DNA of 64,000 nucleotides, from positions 62,001-126,000 of the forward strand of contig JAWKWA010000004.1 in NCBI GenBank assembly GCA_041397765.1, read 5' to 3'. The notes below the pieces were generated by a model. That model was given only the letters and a program-made list of their open reading frames with translations. It was not told the DNA's origin and did not search any database. The stretch is from JAWKWA01 sp041397765 (GTDB taxonomy: Bacteria; Pseudomonadota; Alphaproteobacteria; Rhizobiales; Hyphomicrobiaceae). The translations under genes and the position numbers were made by a program. Positions within the stretch are counted from its first letter, which is position 1. Every line of letters starts with the position of its first letter. Below, piece after piece: positions 44,241 through 53,112 of this stretch.

Positions 44241-45239
44241 TCAGGCCGGCTTGCCCTTGCGCGCACCGACCCGAGCCGCGAGCAGGCAGAGGATCTCGAA
44301 GGCGATATTGGCGGCGACCAATGCCGTGCCGCCAGTGTGATCGAAGGGCGGAGAGACCTCGACGAGATCGGCGCCGACGAGATCGACGCCCTTCAGCAGC
44401 CGCAGCATGCGCTGTGCCTCGCCCGGCGTATAGCCGCCGATCTCGGGCGTGCCGGTGCCTGGCGCATAGGTCGGGTCGATGCCGTCGATGTCGAAGGTGA
44501 GATAAGTCGGCTTCTCGCCGACGACGCGCCGTGCCTCGGCCGCGACCTTCTCGGGCCCCATCTCGAAATAGTCCTCGATGAAGATCGTGCGGATGCCCTG
44601 AGAGAGGCCCCAGTCGTGATCCTCGGCCGAGTACATGCTGCCGCGAATGCCGATCTGGATGGTGCGCTTGGGATCGATCAGCCCCTCCTCGATGGCGCGG
44701 CGGAAGGGCGTGCCATGGGTCAGCTTGAAGCCGCCGAAATACTCGTCATAGAGGTCGGTGTGGCTGTCGAAATGGATCATGCCGAGCGGCTCCCGCGGCT
44801 TCAGCGCCCGCAAGGCCGGCAGCGAGATCAGGTGATCGCCGCCGATCGAGAAAGGCACGATGCCGCGCCCGACCATTTCGCCGAGATGGCCCTCGATCCT
44901 CGCCAGCGCATCGACGAGATCGGCCGGATTGACCGGCGTGTCGCCCATGTCGGCGCAATTGGCGAGTTCGAATGGCGAGAAGCCGTGCACGCGGTGGAAG
45001 CGGCGGATGATCGAGGACTGGTCGCGAACCTGGCGCGGCCCGTGCCGCGGCCCGGCGCGGTTGGTGACGCCGAGGTCGAAGGGCACGCCGACGATGCCGA
45101 TCTCGACATCGCCGGCTCTGGGATCCTCCAGCGCCACATAGGGCAGGCGCATGAAGGTGGCGATATGGGCAAAGCGCGGCCAGGGGTTGAGCCCGAGTGG
45201 CTGGAAGCCTTCCTTCGTGCCGTCGTTGCGATCCGCCAT
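44241..45239 (-). CDS. Agmatinase-family ureohydrolase (guanidino hydrolase)
   Basis: Ureohydrolase superfamily, 332 residues from the ATG at 45239 with AGGGAG five bases before it. All binuclear Mn ligands are present: His in SIGGDHLIS, DSHTD in MIHFDSHTDLYDEY, and the D-x-D of LTFDIDGIDPTYAPGTGTPE. It hydrolyses a guanidino compound to urea and an amine. The GPRHGPRQVRDQS substrate loop fits agmatinase, guanidinobutyrase or a guanidinoacid hydrolase; specificity is not predictable. Together with the creatinase-like protein elsewhere in the window, it hints at broad use of guanidino nitrogen, but the genes are 40 kb apart. Confidence 0.92.
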   Translation of the reverse strand: MADRNDGTKEGFQPLGLNPWPRFAHIATFMRLPYVALEDPRAGDVEIGIVGVPFDLGVTNRAGPRHGPRQVRDQSSIIRRFHRVHGFSPFELANCADMGDTPVNPADLVDALARIEGHLGEMVGRGIVPFSIGGDHLISLPALRALKPREPLGMIHFDSHTDLYDEYFGGFKLTHGTPFRRAIEEGLIDPKRTIQIGIRGSMYSAEDHDWGLSQGIRTIFIEDYFEMGPEKVAAEARRVVGEKPTYLTFDIDGIDPTYAPGTGTPEIGGYTPGEAQRMLRLLKGVDLVGADLVEVSPPFDHTGGTALVAANIAFEILCLLAARVGARKGKPA

Positions 45240-45303
45240 GGCCGTCTCCCTTGGTCGCTCGATCTGCCGTAGCTTCCCCTTTATGCGGCAGCGCCCGACT
45301 TGC

Positions 45304-45347
45304 CTAGTGGTTCGATTCCGACATCTGCATCCCGTTTCAGAACCCGT
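45304..45347. repeat. Half copy of a dispersed palindromic element
   Basis: These 44 bases match the left half of the palindrome at 54291-54333, from CTAGTGGTTC through to TTTCAGAACCCGT, with one indel and two substitutions. The right arm is missing, so this is a truncated copy. It lies in the divergent gap between the ureohydrolase and ATP-grasp genes. Two copies in one window show the family is dispersed in the genome. Confidence 0.85.
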
Positions 45348-45504
45348 CCGCGGTCGCTCGCATCGCAATCGATCGGAGTTCGATGCCAGCCCAGGAGGCC
45401 GGCATGCGCCAGCGCGCGGCCTTGCTCCGCCGGCGAGATAAACAGGCCGTTTACGATTGGAACGGACAATCGGGGCGCGATTCGATCGATCAAGCGAGGA
45501 CGAG

Positions 45505-46806
45505 ATGGCAGACGACAGGCAGCTTGCCGGCACCGCCACGGCGACCGGCGGCACGAGCGCGGGTGAGCCGCCGGCAAAGCCGGTCGCGCCGGCCAAGCGC
45601 GCCCCGTCCATTCTCGACGTCGCCGAGCCGGAGAAGCCGCTGCCGCTGCCTGAGATGCTGCAGATCGCGGCACGCGATTACGGCAAGACACTGTCGCAGA
45701 TGGTCTCGGAGATGGCGAAGCTCTCGTTCGGTCCAGGCCGCATCGGGGCGGACGAGTATTTCGACCTGCGCCTGTTCGACGACAAGGGGCTGGCGGGCGC
45801 CGACAAGCGCGCCTTCGTCGGCATGCGCGGCTCGAAAGCGATCGGGCTCGCCGCCAATCGCAACGAGCACTGGTACGCCATCGTCTCCGACAAGCTGACG
45901 TTCTATACGCTGATGACGGGCTACGGCCTGCCGACCATCCGCCAGAAGGCGCTCTATCATCCAAGCCTCGATCTGCCCGCGCTCGGCATGCTGAAGAGCG
46001 AGGAGGAGCTGAAGCGCTTCCTCACCGATCCGGCCAACCTGCCGCTGTTCGGCAAGCCCTGCAATTCCTCGCTCAGCCTCGGCACCGTGGCGATCGACGG
46101 GCTCGACGGGGAGAGCGGCCGGCTGCGGCTTTCGGGCGGGCAGAGCGCCGATCCCGAGAAGCTCGCCAGCGACATCGTCGCCAACTACCGCACCGGCTAT
46201 ATGCTGCAGGAGAAGCTCGTTCCCCATCCCGAGCTCGAGCGCCTCGTCGGCAGCCGCATCGGCACGATCCGCGTCTACACGATCTGCGGCCGGGACGGGC
46301 CGGAGGTGTTCCGGGTGTGCTGGAAGGTGCCGGCGGGCGCCAACATGGCCGACAATTACTGGCGCAAGGGCAACATGCTCGCCGCCCTCGACGTCGAGAC
46401 CGGCGAGATCCGCCGGGTGATCCGCGGCTATGGCCTCAACCAGACCGAGATCGAAAGCCACCCCGACACCGGCGAACGGATGGTCGGGGCGCGCATCCCC
46501 GGCTGGAACGACATCCTGAAGCTGGCATTGTGGGGCGCCAAAGTCGTCAACCACGTGCCGCTGATCGGCTGGGACATCGCCCAGACGGCGCGCGGCCCGG
46601 TGCTGGTCGAAGCGAACAACACGCCCGACTTCCGGCTCGTCGAGATGGCCGAGCGGCGCGGCGTGCTGGACGAGCGACTGAAGGGCTTCCTCGAGCACAT
46701 GAAGGGCGTCTACGAGCGCGCCGAGGCCCGGCACACCGAGAAGCTGAAAGGCCTGCGCCGCCGGCACATCACCAAGGTGTTCGATTCGATCAAGCGGCCG
46801 GCCTGA
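45505..46806 (+). CDS. ATP-grasp protein of the sugar-transfer-associated type
   Basis: A 433-residue protein from the ATG at 45505, which has GCGAGGA four bases upstream. The first 50 residues are Ala/Pro-rich and probably disordered. The rest resembles the sugar-transfer-associated ATP-grasp family (PF14397): SDKLTFYTLMTGYGLPTIRQ, GKPCNSSLSLGTVAIDGLDG, the ATP-grasp core YMLQEKLVPHPELERLVGSR with IGTIRVYTICG, and the metal site WDIAQTARGPVLVEANNTPD. Such enzymes join carboxylates and amines or phosphorylate, often with glycan biosynthesis. No partner gene is seen. It is monocistronic and converges with rplQ. Confidence 0.82.
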   Translation: MADDRQLAGTATATGGTSAGEPPAKPVAPAKRAPSILDVAEPEKPLPLPEMLQIAARDYGKTLSQMVSEMAKLSFGPGRIGADEYFDLRLFDDKGLAGADKRAFVGMRGSKAIGLAANRNEHWYAIVSDKLTFYTLMTGYGLPTIRQKALYHPSLDLPALGMLKSEEELKRFLTDPANLPLFGKPCNSSLSLGTVAIDGLDGESGRLRLSGGQSADPEKLASDIVANYRTGYMLQEKLVPHPELERLVGSRIGTIRVYTICGRDGPEVFRVCWKVPAGANMADNYWRKGNMLAALDVETGEIRRVIRGYGLNQTEIESHPDTGERMVGARIPGWNDILKLALWGAKVVNHVPLIGWDIAQTARGPVLVEANNTPDFRLVEMAERRGVLDERLKGFLEHMKGVYERAEARHTEKLKGLRRRHITKVFDSIKRPA

Positions 46807-47197
46807 CGACCTTCCCGTGCCCGCAACACGAGCCTGATCGGTCGAGATGCGCGTGGCCATGCGCGCATCGAAAGCTTGAATCAGGCTCGTCAGAATGAGA
46901 GCCTGCTCGGTCGAGATGCGAGCGTTCGCGCGCTTCGAAAGCCTGAATGGAGCTCTCTGACGAAGAGCCTGAGCGTGTCCGACAGGATCGAGCTCTTTGC
47001 TCCAAGCGGACGGACCCCAGCCGGTTCGACGCCGGCCCGCTCGCATGCATGACCGGGCGAGCGACGTCGCATGCCTGCCGACATGCGAACGGCCGCATCG
47101 ACGATGCGGCCGTGCTGCAATCTCAGACTTTGCGACCTCAAGGACGACCACACGACGAGCGCGGCCGCCGCCGGCGGCGGCGGGCGCTCGTGTGCGA
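46807..47197. other. 391-bp gene-free region between convergent genes
   Basis: It separates the ATP-grasp gene from rplQ. No coding signal is seen. The first half holds imperfect tandem palindromes, listed separately. The second half is GC-rich unique sequence ending in a CG-rich GCCGCCGCCGGCGGCGGCGG tract near 47162-47184 that could fold as a terminator for the ribosomal operon. Confidence 0.5.
46829..46975. repeat. Imperfect tandem palindromic repeats
   Basis: Unit 1 is a long hairpin: CGAGCCTGAT (46829-46838) pairs with ATCAGGCTCG (46880-46889), and GATGCGCG pairs with CGCGCATC inside. The motif GAGCCTG(A/C)TCGGTCGAGATG recurs 69 bases later (46899) and GAGCCTGAGC again at 46965. Copies 2 and 3 are decayed. 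It may stop transcription from both sides; it is also compatible with a REP-like family. Confidence 0.7.
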
Positions 47198-47632
47198 TCA
47201 GTCCTCGGCGGTCTCGCCGGCGGCGGCGAGCTCGGCCTCGTGGTGGGCGCGGTCCTCGCGGCCCTTGGCGCTCTCGTCCCGGTCGACGAGCTCGATGACG
47301 GCCATCGGCGCGGCATCGCCATAGCGGAAGCCGGCCTTCAGGACGCGGGTATAGCCACCGGCACGCGCGCGATAGCGCGGGGCGATGTCGTCGAACAGCT
47401 TCTTCACCATGTCCTCGTCACGAAGACGCGAGGCGACGATGCGCCGGGCATGCAGATCGCCGCGCTTGCCGAGCGTGATCAGCTTCTCGACGACCGGACG
47501 CAGGTCCTTCGCCTTGGGCAGCGTCGTGACGATCTGCTCGTGGCGGATCAGCGAGGCCACCATGTTGGCGAGCATCGCCTTGCGATGGCTCGTGGTGCGG
47601 TTGAACCGCCGATGGGCGAAGCCGTGACGCAT
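47198..47632 (-). CDS. rplQ: 50S ribosomal protein L17
   Basis: L17, 144 residues. Starts MRHGFAHRRFNRTTSHRKAM, the family signature, and continues with LIRHEQIVTTLPKAKDLRPV. The C-terminal tail after ELVDRDESAKG is Ala/Glu-rich, as usual in alphaproteobacteria. It is the last gene of the ribosomal cluster, 71 bases after rpoA. Confidence 0.98.
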   Translation of the reverse strand: MRHGFAHRRFNRTTSHRKAMLANMVASLIRHEQIVTTLPKAKDLRPVVEKLITLGKRGDLHARRIVASRLRDEDMVKKLFDDIAPRYRARAGGYTRVLKAGFRYGDAAPMAVIELVDRDESAKGREDRAHHEAELAAAGETAED

Positions 47633-47703
47633 TTCCAGTCCTCTCGTGTCGTCTCAAGGCAGACCCGCGCCATGGCGCCAGGGCCGGCGGCCGCCTCTTC
47701 GTC

Positions 47704-48735
47704 TCAGTAGTGATCCTCGAACCGCTTGGCCAGCTCCTCGATATTGTCGGGCGGCCAATTGGCAACTTCCATGCCGAGATGCAGGCCCATGCCGGCAAGC
47801 ACCTCTTTGATCTCGTTCAGCGACTTGCGCCCGAAGTTCGGCGTGCGCAGCATCTCCGCCTCGGACTTCTGGATGAGGTCGCCGATATAGACGATGTTGT
47901 CGTTCTTCAGGCAGTTGGCCGAGCGCACCGACAGCTCGAGCTCGTCGACCTTCTTCAGGAGGGCGGCGTTGAACTCGAGCTCGGGCGTGCGCTCCTCGAC
48001 CTGGGCCTTCTGCGGCTCGTCGAAATTGATGAAGATCGCGAGCTGGTCCTGGAGGATGCGGGCGGCGAGCGCCACGGCGTCCTCGGCACGGATCGAGCCG
48101 TTGGTCTCGATCGAGAGCGTCAGCTTGTCGTAGTCTAGGATCTGGCCCTCGCGGGTGTTCTCGACCTTGTAGGAGACGCGCTTCACGGGGCTGTAGAGGC
48201 TGTCGACCGGGATGAGGCCGATCGGGGCATCGTCGGGCCGGTTGCGTTCGGCGGGCACGTAGCCCTTGCCGGTGGTGACGGTGAACTCCATGCGGATCGA
48301 GGCGCCCTCGTCGAGGGTGCAGATCACGTGATCGGGGTTCAGCACCTCGATGTCGGAGGAGGCCTCGATGTCGCCGGCCGTGGCGACGCCCGGGCCTTCC
48401 TTGCGCAGCACCATGCGCTTCACGCCCTCGGAGTGGGACTTCAGCGCGATCTCCTTGATGTTGAGAACGATGTCGGTCACGTCCTCACGCACGCCGGGGA
48501 TCGAGGAGAACTCGTGCAGCACGCCGTCGATGTGCACCGTGGTGATCGCCGCGCCCTGCAGCGAGGACAGAAGGATGCGGCGCAGCGAGTTGCCGAGCGT
48601 GGTGCCGAAACCGCGCTCGAGCGGCTCGGCGACGACGGTCGCCTCGCGCACGGGATTGCGGCCGGGCGCGACCTGCAGCTTCTGCGGGCGGATGAGATCC
48701 TGCCAGTTCTTCTGCATGATCGGGTTGATCGGCAT
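47704..48735 (-). CDS. rpoA: RNA polymerase alpha subunit
   Basis: RpoA, 343 residues. The N-terminal dimerisation domain (about 1-235) begins QKNWQDLIRPQKLQV with the conserved ERGFGTTLGNSLRRILLSSL. The C-terminal domain (about 265-340) has LELSVRSANCLKNDNIVYIG and GRKSLNEIKEVLAGMGLHLG, which bind activators and UP elements. The start at 48735 has AAGGA upstream; an in-frame ATG six codons later has no ribosome site. It lies in the rpsM - rpsK - rpoA - rplQ order of the alpha operon. Confidence 0.99.
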   Translation of the reverse strand: MPINPIMQKNWQDLIRPQKLQVAPGRNPVREATVVAEPLERGFGTTLGNSLRRILLSSLQGAAITTVHIDGVLHEFSSIPGVREDVTDIVLNIKEIALKSHSEGVKRMVLRKEGPGVATAGDIEASSDIEVLNPDHVICTLDEGASIRMEFTVTTGKGYVPAERNRPDDAPIGLIPVDSLYSPVKRVSYKVENTREGQILDYDKLTLSIETNGSIRAEDAVALAARILQDQLAIFINFDEPQKAQVEERTPELEFNAALLKKVDELELSVRSANCLKNDNIVYIGDLIQKSEAEMLRTPNFGRKSLNEIKEVLAGMGLHLGMEVANWPPDNIEELAKRFEDHY

Positions 48736-48957
48736 GCCTTCGTTCCTTCTGGATGGGCGCCCGGGGGGACGCGCCCGATTGATCGCGCTTCCTCAGCGCA
48801 CCTTCGCCGTCCGGTTCGCCCGCCCCGACTCCGTCCGGAGCGGGTGGTCCCTGTCGGGCAGCCTGCGCCGACGAGGGACATGCGATCGCGAGCCGGCGGC
48901 GTCGAGTGTGGGCGCGCACCTCGCCGGCCGGACGAGGGCGCCGCCCGATGCGCGGGC

Positions 48958-49353
48958 CTAGACCCGGCGGCGCTTGCGCGGACGGCAGCCGTTGTGCGGA
49001 ATCGGCGTGACGTCACGGATCGAGGTGACCTGGAAGCCGACCGACTGCAGCGCGCGCAGCGCCGACTCGCGACCGGAGCCCGGCCCCGTCACCTCGACCT
49101 CGAGGGTGCGCATGCCATGCTCCATGGCCTTCTTGCCGGCATCCTCGGCGGCCATCTGGGCGGCGAAGGGGGTCGACTTGCGCGAGCCCTTGAACCCCAT
49201 GGTACCGGCGGAGGACCAGGCGATGGTGTTGCCCTGGGCGTCCGTGATGGTGATCATGGTGTTGTTGAAGCTGGCATTCACATGCGCGACGCCCGAGCTG
49301 ATGTTCTTCTTCTCGCGGCGGCGGATCTTGGTCTGGGTCTTGTCCTTGGACAT
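48958..49353 (-). CDS. rpsK: 30S ribosomal protein S11
   Basis: S11, 131 residues, the usual length. Central HVNASFNNTMITITDAQGNT and C-terminal VTPIPHNGCRPRKRRRV are diagnostic. It is a platform protein that binds the 3' domain of 16S rRNA. A 222-base spacer separates it from rpoA. Confidence 0.98.
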   Translation of the reverse strand: MSKDKTQTKIRRREKKNISSGVAHVNASFNNTMITITDAQGNTIAWSSAGTMGFKGSRKSTPFAAQMAAEDAGKKAMEHGMRTLEVEVTGPGSGRESALRALQSVGFQVTSIRDVTPIPHNGCRPRKRRRV

Positions 49354-49537
49354 GCTCTGGCTACTCGGTCGGTTCGGTGCGGGCTGTGGCGGTCGGCGTC
49401 GTCACCGCTGTCGGCTGCCGGCGTCCGGCTCGCCGGGCTGGCGAGGGGCGCGGATGTCAGCCGGCCGGGATGCGATACCGGTCGGGGAGGGGCGGCGACC
49501 GGCGCAGCCGCCGGCCGTATCCGCCCTTGGGGAACGA

Positions 49538-49906
49538 CTACTTCTTCTTGCCGGCGATGGGCTTGGCCGGACCCTTGCGGGTACGGGCATTGGTATGGGT
49601 GCGCTGGCCGCGCACCGGCAGGCCGCGGCGGTGGCGAAGACCGCGATAGCAGCCGAGGTCCATCAGCCGCTTGATGTTCATCGCCACGTCGCGTCGCAGA
49701 TCGCCCTCGACCGTATAGTCGCGGTCGATGGTCTCGCGGATCTGCAGCACCTCGGCGTCGGTCAGCTCGCTGACCCGGCGCTGGTCGGGGATGCCGACCT
49801 TGGCGCAGATGTCCTTGGCGAATTTCGGCCCGATACCATGGATATAGGTGAGCGCGACGAGCACGCGCTTGTTCGTCGGTATGTTGACGCCTGCGATACG
49901 GGCCAC
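49538..49906 (-). CDS. rpsM: 30S ribosomal protein S13
   Basis: S13, 122 residues. The start is GTG at 49906, preceded by GAGGAGATAGAGG; the mature N-terminus ARIAGVNIPTNKRVLVALTY is canonical. LMDLGCYRGLRHRRGLPVRG and the basic tail RTRKGPAKPIAGKKK are typical. It is the first gene after adk, and a candidate promoter lies about 185 bases upstream. Confidence 0.98.
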   Translation of the reverse strand: MARIAGVNIPTNKRVLVALTYIHGIGPKFAKDICAKVGIPDQRRVSELTDAEVLQIRETIDRDYTVEGDLRRDVAMNIKRLMDLGCYRGLRHRRGLPVRGQRTHTNARTRKGPAKPIAGKKK

Positions 49907-50218
49907 GGCCTCTATCTCCTCAGTCGACGGTTCGTTCGAGGGCCGCCGGCGACGCGCTTGCCGCCGCGCCGACCCCATTGTCAATGGACGAGTGCCTGGG
50001 CCGCTGACGGTCCGCCCCGCACGCCGAGACCGGACTTCCAGGCACACGCCCTGGAGCCGGTCGAAATCATCCCAACCGTCGCGAAAGCACGCTTGTAGCC
50101 GAGCGCGCCATATCTCGTCAACGGTCTTCGGCCCGAACGGCCGTCCCCGACCTCCCTCGTCGCCCCGTCAGGTGCCGAGCGGTCAGGCTCCCTGCCTCAT
50201 GACCTGCAACGCCATCCC
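49907..50218 (-). other. 312-bp spacer between adk and rpsM
   Basis: No gene is seen. The spacer carries a sigma-70-like promoter (50092-50121, listed separately) and a small CGGCC...GGCCG hairpin near 50130-50145 close to the adk end. This suggests that adk/secY and the alpha operon are separate but overlapping transcription units. Confidence 0.45.
50092..50121 (-). promoter_or_regulatory. Candidate sigma-70 promoter for rpsM-rpsK-rpoA-rplQ
   Basis: On the minus strand TTGACG (50116-50121) and TACAAG (50092-50097) are 18 bases apart, with C before the -10 as in the alphaproteobacterial CTATAT-type box. The leader to rpsM would be about 180 bases. Matches are 5/6 and 4/6 to consensus; GC-rich context makes chance matches rare but possible. 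Confidence 0.45.
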
Positions 50219-50872
50219 TCAGGTCGCGGCGGCGAGCAGGCTGTCGATCGCACGGGTCACCTCGGCGATGTCGGCCATGCCGTCCACCGATTTGAGATTG
50301 CCCTTGCAGTAGTAGTAGCCGATCAGCGGCGAGGTCTCCTTGTAATAGGCGAGGAGCCGCGTCCGCAAAGCCTCCGGATTGTCGTCGGGGCGGCGCTTGA
50401 AGGCGATGCCGCCGCAATTGTCGCACACGCCCTCGCGCGCCGGCTTCTTGGAGGTGTCGTGATAGCCCTCGCCGCAGCCCGCGCAGGTGTAGCGGCCGGC
50501 GATGCGCCGGACGAGCTCGTCGTCATCGACCGCCATCTCGATCACGAGGTCGATGCGACGGCCCTTGGAGGCGAGCAGCTTCTCGAGGGCGGAGGCCTGG
50601 GCGAGGGTGCGCGGGAAACCGTCGAGGATGAAGCCGTCGACGCAATCGGGTTGCTCGATGCGGTCGGCGATGATGCCGATCACCACCTCGTCCGGCACCA
50701 GGCGGCCGCTCTCCATGATGGCCTTGGCCTCTTTGCCGACCGGCGTCTCGGCAGCGACCGCCGCGCGCAGCATGTCGCCGGTCGAGAGCTGGATGAGGCC
50801 GCGACGGGCCTCGATCTCGCGCGACTGGGTGCCTTTGCCCGCGCCGGGCGGACCGAGCAGTATCAGGTTCAT
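50219..50872 (-). CDS. adk: Adenylate kinase, zinc-lid type
   Basis: Adenylate kinase, 217 residues. The P-loop is GPPGAGKGTQS, the AMP site includes LSTGDMLRAAV and GFPRTLAQA, and the long lid (about 125-165) has the four-cysteine zinc knuckle pattern TCAGCGEGYH and VCDNCGG. It converts ATP and AMP to two ADP. The start overlaps the secY stop by four bases, so it is translationally coupled to secY as in other bacteria. Confidence 0.98.
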   Translation of the reverse strand: MNLILLGPPGAGKGTQSREIEARRGLIQLSTGDMLRAAVAAETPVGKEAKAIMESGRLVPDEVVIGIIADRIEQPDCVDGFILDGFPRTLAQASALEKLLASKGRRIDLVIEMAVDDDELVRRIAGRYTCAGCGEGYHDTSKKPAREGVCDNCGGIAFKRRPDDNPEALRTRLLAYYKETSPLIGYYYCKGNLKSVDGMADIAEVTRAIDSLLAAAT

Positions 50873-52233
50873 CGCCTACGTCCTCCCCCCGCGGGGCTCC
50901 GCTCGGCACGGGCGCCACGGAGCTTGGAGCGCTTGATCAGCCCTTCGTACTGATGGGCGAGCAGATGGCTCTGGATCTGCGCGACCGTATCCATCGTCAC
51001 GCTGACGGCGATGAGGAGCGAGGTGCCGCCGAAATAGAACGGGAAGCGCATCTGCGAGATCAGGATTTCCGGCAGCACGCAGACGGCGGCGAGATAGGCG
51101 GCGCCCAGCACGGTGATGCGGGTCAGGACCTGATCGATGTACTCGGCCGTCTTGGCGCCTGGGCGGATGCCGGGAATGAAGCCGCCATACTTCTTCAGGT
51201 TGTCGGCCGTCTCGGTGGGGTTGATGACGATCGAGGTGTAGAAGAAGCAGAAGAACACGATCAACGCGACATAGAGCACGATGTGCAGGATCGCGCCGCG
51301 GCCGAGCAGGGCGTTGACGGTGATCAGCCAATCGGGGCCGGACGTGCCCTGGAAGGCGGCGAAGGTCGCGGGCAGCAGGAGCAGCGAGGAGGCGAAGATC
51401 GGCGGGATGACGCCGGCCGAGTTCAGCTTCAAGGGCAGATGCGAGGTGTCGCCCTGCATCATCCGGCTGCCGACCTGGCGCTTGGGATACTGGACGAGCA
51501 GCCGCCGCTGGGCGCGCTCCATGAAGACGATGGCGGCGATCACGCCGACGGCGAGGACGCCGAAGCCGATGATCATGAAGGGCGACAGCTCACCGGTGCG
51601 GCCGAGTTCCAGCAGTCCGACGAAGGCCGCGGGCAGCTCGGCGGCGATGCCGGCGAAAATGATGAGCGAGATGCCGTTGCCGACGCCGCGGGCGGTGATC
51701 TGCTCGCCGAGCCACATCAGGAACATGGTGCCGCCGACCAGCGTGATCACGGTCGTTGCACGGAAGAACCAGCCGGGGTCGAGAACGATGCTGCCGCCAC
51801 CCTCGAGGCCGACGGCGATGCCGTAGGCCTGCAGTGCCGACAGGATCACCGTGCCCATGCGGGTGTACTGGTTGATCTTCTTGCGGCCCGACTCGCCTTC
51901 CTTCTTCAGCTGCTCGAGCTGCTTCGACACCGAGGTCAGGAGCTGCATGATGATCGAGGCGGAGATGTACGGCATGATGCCGAGCGCAAAGATCGCCATG
52001 CGGCCGACGGCACCGCCCGCGAACATGTTGAACATGCCGAGGATGCCGGACTGGTTCTGCTGGAAGGCCTGGGCGAGCGCCTCCGGATTGATGCCGGGAA
52101 GCGGAATATAGGTGCCGAGGCGATAGACGACGAGCGCCCCGAGCGTGAACCAGATGCGCCGCTTCAGCTCATCCGCCTTGGAGAAGGCGGAGAAGTTGAG
52201 ATTGGCGGCCAACTGCTCGGCTGCGGAAGCCAT
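50869..52233 (-). CDS. secY: Protein translocase subunit SecY
   Basis: SecY, 454 residues with ten transmembrane helices. Diagnostic segments are VYRLGTYIPLPGINPEAL after the first cytosolic region, GIMPYISASIIMQLLTSV, and the cytoplasmic loop GFIPGIRPG. It is the core of the Sec channel in the inner membrane. It overlaps adk by four bases downstream and is separated from rplO by 209 bases containing a tandem repeat. Confidence 0.99.
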   Translation of the reverse strand: MASAAEQLAANLNFSAFSKADELKRRIWFTLGALVVYRLGTYIPLPGINPEALAQAFQQNQSGILGMFNMFAGGAVGRMAIFALGIMPYISASIIMQLLTSVSKQLEQLKKEGESGRKKINQYTRMGTVILSALQAYGIAVGLEGGGSIVLDPGWFFRATTVITLVGGTMFLMWLGEQITARGVGNGISLIIFAGIAAELPAAFVGLLELGRTGELSPFMIIGFGVLAVGVIAAIVFMERAQRRLLVQYPKRQVGSRMMQGDTSHLPLKLNSAGVIPPIFASSLLLLPATFAAFQGTSGPDWLITVNALLGRGAILHIVLYVALIVFFCFFYTSIVINPTETADNLKKYGGFIPGIRPGAKTAEYIDQVLTRITVLGAAYLAAVCVLPEILISQMRFPFYFGGTSLLIAVSVTMDTVAQIQSHLLAHQYEGLIKRSKLRGARAERSPAGGGRRR

Positions 52234-52315
52234 GCGTTCTCACTCCTCTGGCCGGCCAACTATCCGGCCGGCATCACGATGCCGCCCTGCCCCTCGCACT
52301 GTCAGGCCGACGCCC

Positions 52316-52387
52316 CGCTTTGGCCCGTCGTACTGCTTTGGCCCGGCGCACCGCTTCGGCCCGTCGCACCGCTTCGGCCCGCTGCAC
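52316..52387. repeat. Four tandem copies of an 18-bp unit between secY and rplO
   Basis: Units of the type CGCTT(T/C)GGCCCG(T/G)CG(T/C)AC follow one another without spacers. Copies 3 and 4 differ at two bases, and copies 1 and 2 carry TTT for TTC. It lies in the 209-base spacer and is not within either gene. Being 18 bases, it gives a six-residue open frame on the minus strand, which I regard as untranslated. Confidence 0.92.
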
Positions 52388-52442
52388 CGGTCTGCAGACG
52401 TCCGGCGGCCGGCCGGTGCCGGGCGTCGCCGGCGACGGCGCC

Positions 52443-52997
52443 TCAGTCGGCGTCGACCGCCTTCTTCTTGCGGCTCGAGGGGCCCTTGCCCTTGGCGGCC
52501 GTCTTCTTGCGCTTCTTTTCCGCGTCCTCGTCGACCTTGGCCTCGAGAATGCTGATCGAGCCGCCAGCCTTCTCGACGGCGGCGCGGGCAGCGGCCGTGG
52601 CATGGACCACCTCGAAGGCGAGCTTCGTCGTGATCTCGCCCGAGCCCAAGAGGCGCAGGCCGTCCTTGGCCCGGCGCAGGATGCCGGCGGCGACGAGGCT
52701 CGCCTCGCTCACCGTGCTGCCGGCGGCGATGCGGCCAGCCTCGACGGCCGACTGGATCGAGCCGATGTTGATCTCGTTGTAGTCCTCGGGGAACGGCCGC
52801 TTGAAGCCGCGCTTGGGCAGGCGGCGGAACAGCGGCATCTGGCCGCCCTCGAAGCCGTTGATGCGCACGCCGGTGCGCGCCGTCTGGCCCTTGCCGCCGC
52901 GACCGCCGGTCTTGCCGAGGCCCGAGCCGATGCCGCGGCCGAGACGCTTACGGCTCTGGCGTGCGCCCGGATTGTCGCTGATCTTGTTCAGACGCAT
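52443..52997 (-). CDS. rplO: 50S ribosomal protein L15
   Basis: L15, 184 residues, about 25 longer than usual because of a Lys/Ala-rich C-terminal tail (KKRKKTAAKGKGPSSRKKKA). The core MRLNKISDNPGARQSRKRLG and GRGIGSGLGKTGGRGGKGQT are canonical. It binds 23S rRNA late in 50S assembly. The tail is low-complexity and probably disordered. Confidence 0.97.
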   Translation of the reverse strand: MRLNKISDNPGARQSRKRLGRGIGSGLGKTGGRGGKGQTARTGVRINGFEGGQMPLFRRLPKRGFKRPFPEDYNEINIGSIQSAVEAGRIAAGSTVSEASLVAAGILRRAKDGLRLLGSGEITTKLAFEVVHATAAARAAVEKAGGSISILEAKVDEDAEKKRKKTAAKGKGPSSRKKKAVDAD

Positions 52998-53112
52998 CTC
53001 AGAATTCTCTCCCGTCGAAATCGGCGCCCGCTCCGGTCGCGGATCGTGTCCTCATCGGCCCGGTGCCGGACGCGCTCCGCCGAGGCGGGCGGCGGCCGAC
53101 CGGCCTCCTATC

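Noticed and set aside
45311..45321. GGTTCGATTCC, a tRNA T-arm look-alike
   Set aside because: No acceptor, D- or anticodon arm can be built around it, and the homologous repeat at 54298 has a deletion in the same word. It is part of the palindromic element.
46829..46975. CRISPR-like 66-69 bp repetition
   Set aside because: Only two to three imperfect units, each an internal hairpin; the between-unit parts are decayed repeat, not unique spacers.
52274..52603. Minus-strand frame encoding a six-residue peptide repeat between secY and rplO
   Set aside because: It overlaps the start of the rplO C-terminal coding region in another frame, has no ribosome site, and arises from the 18-bp tandem repeat.
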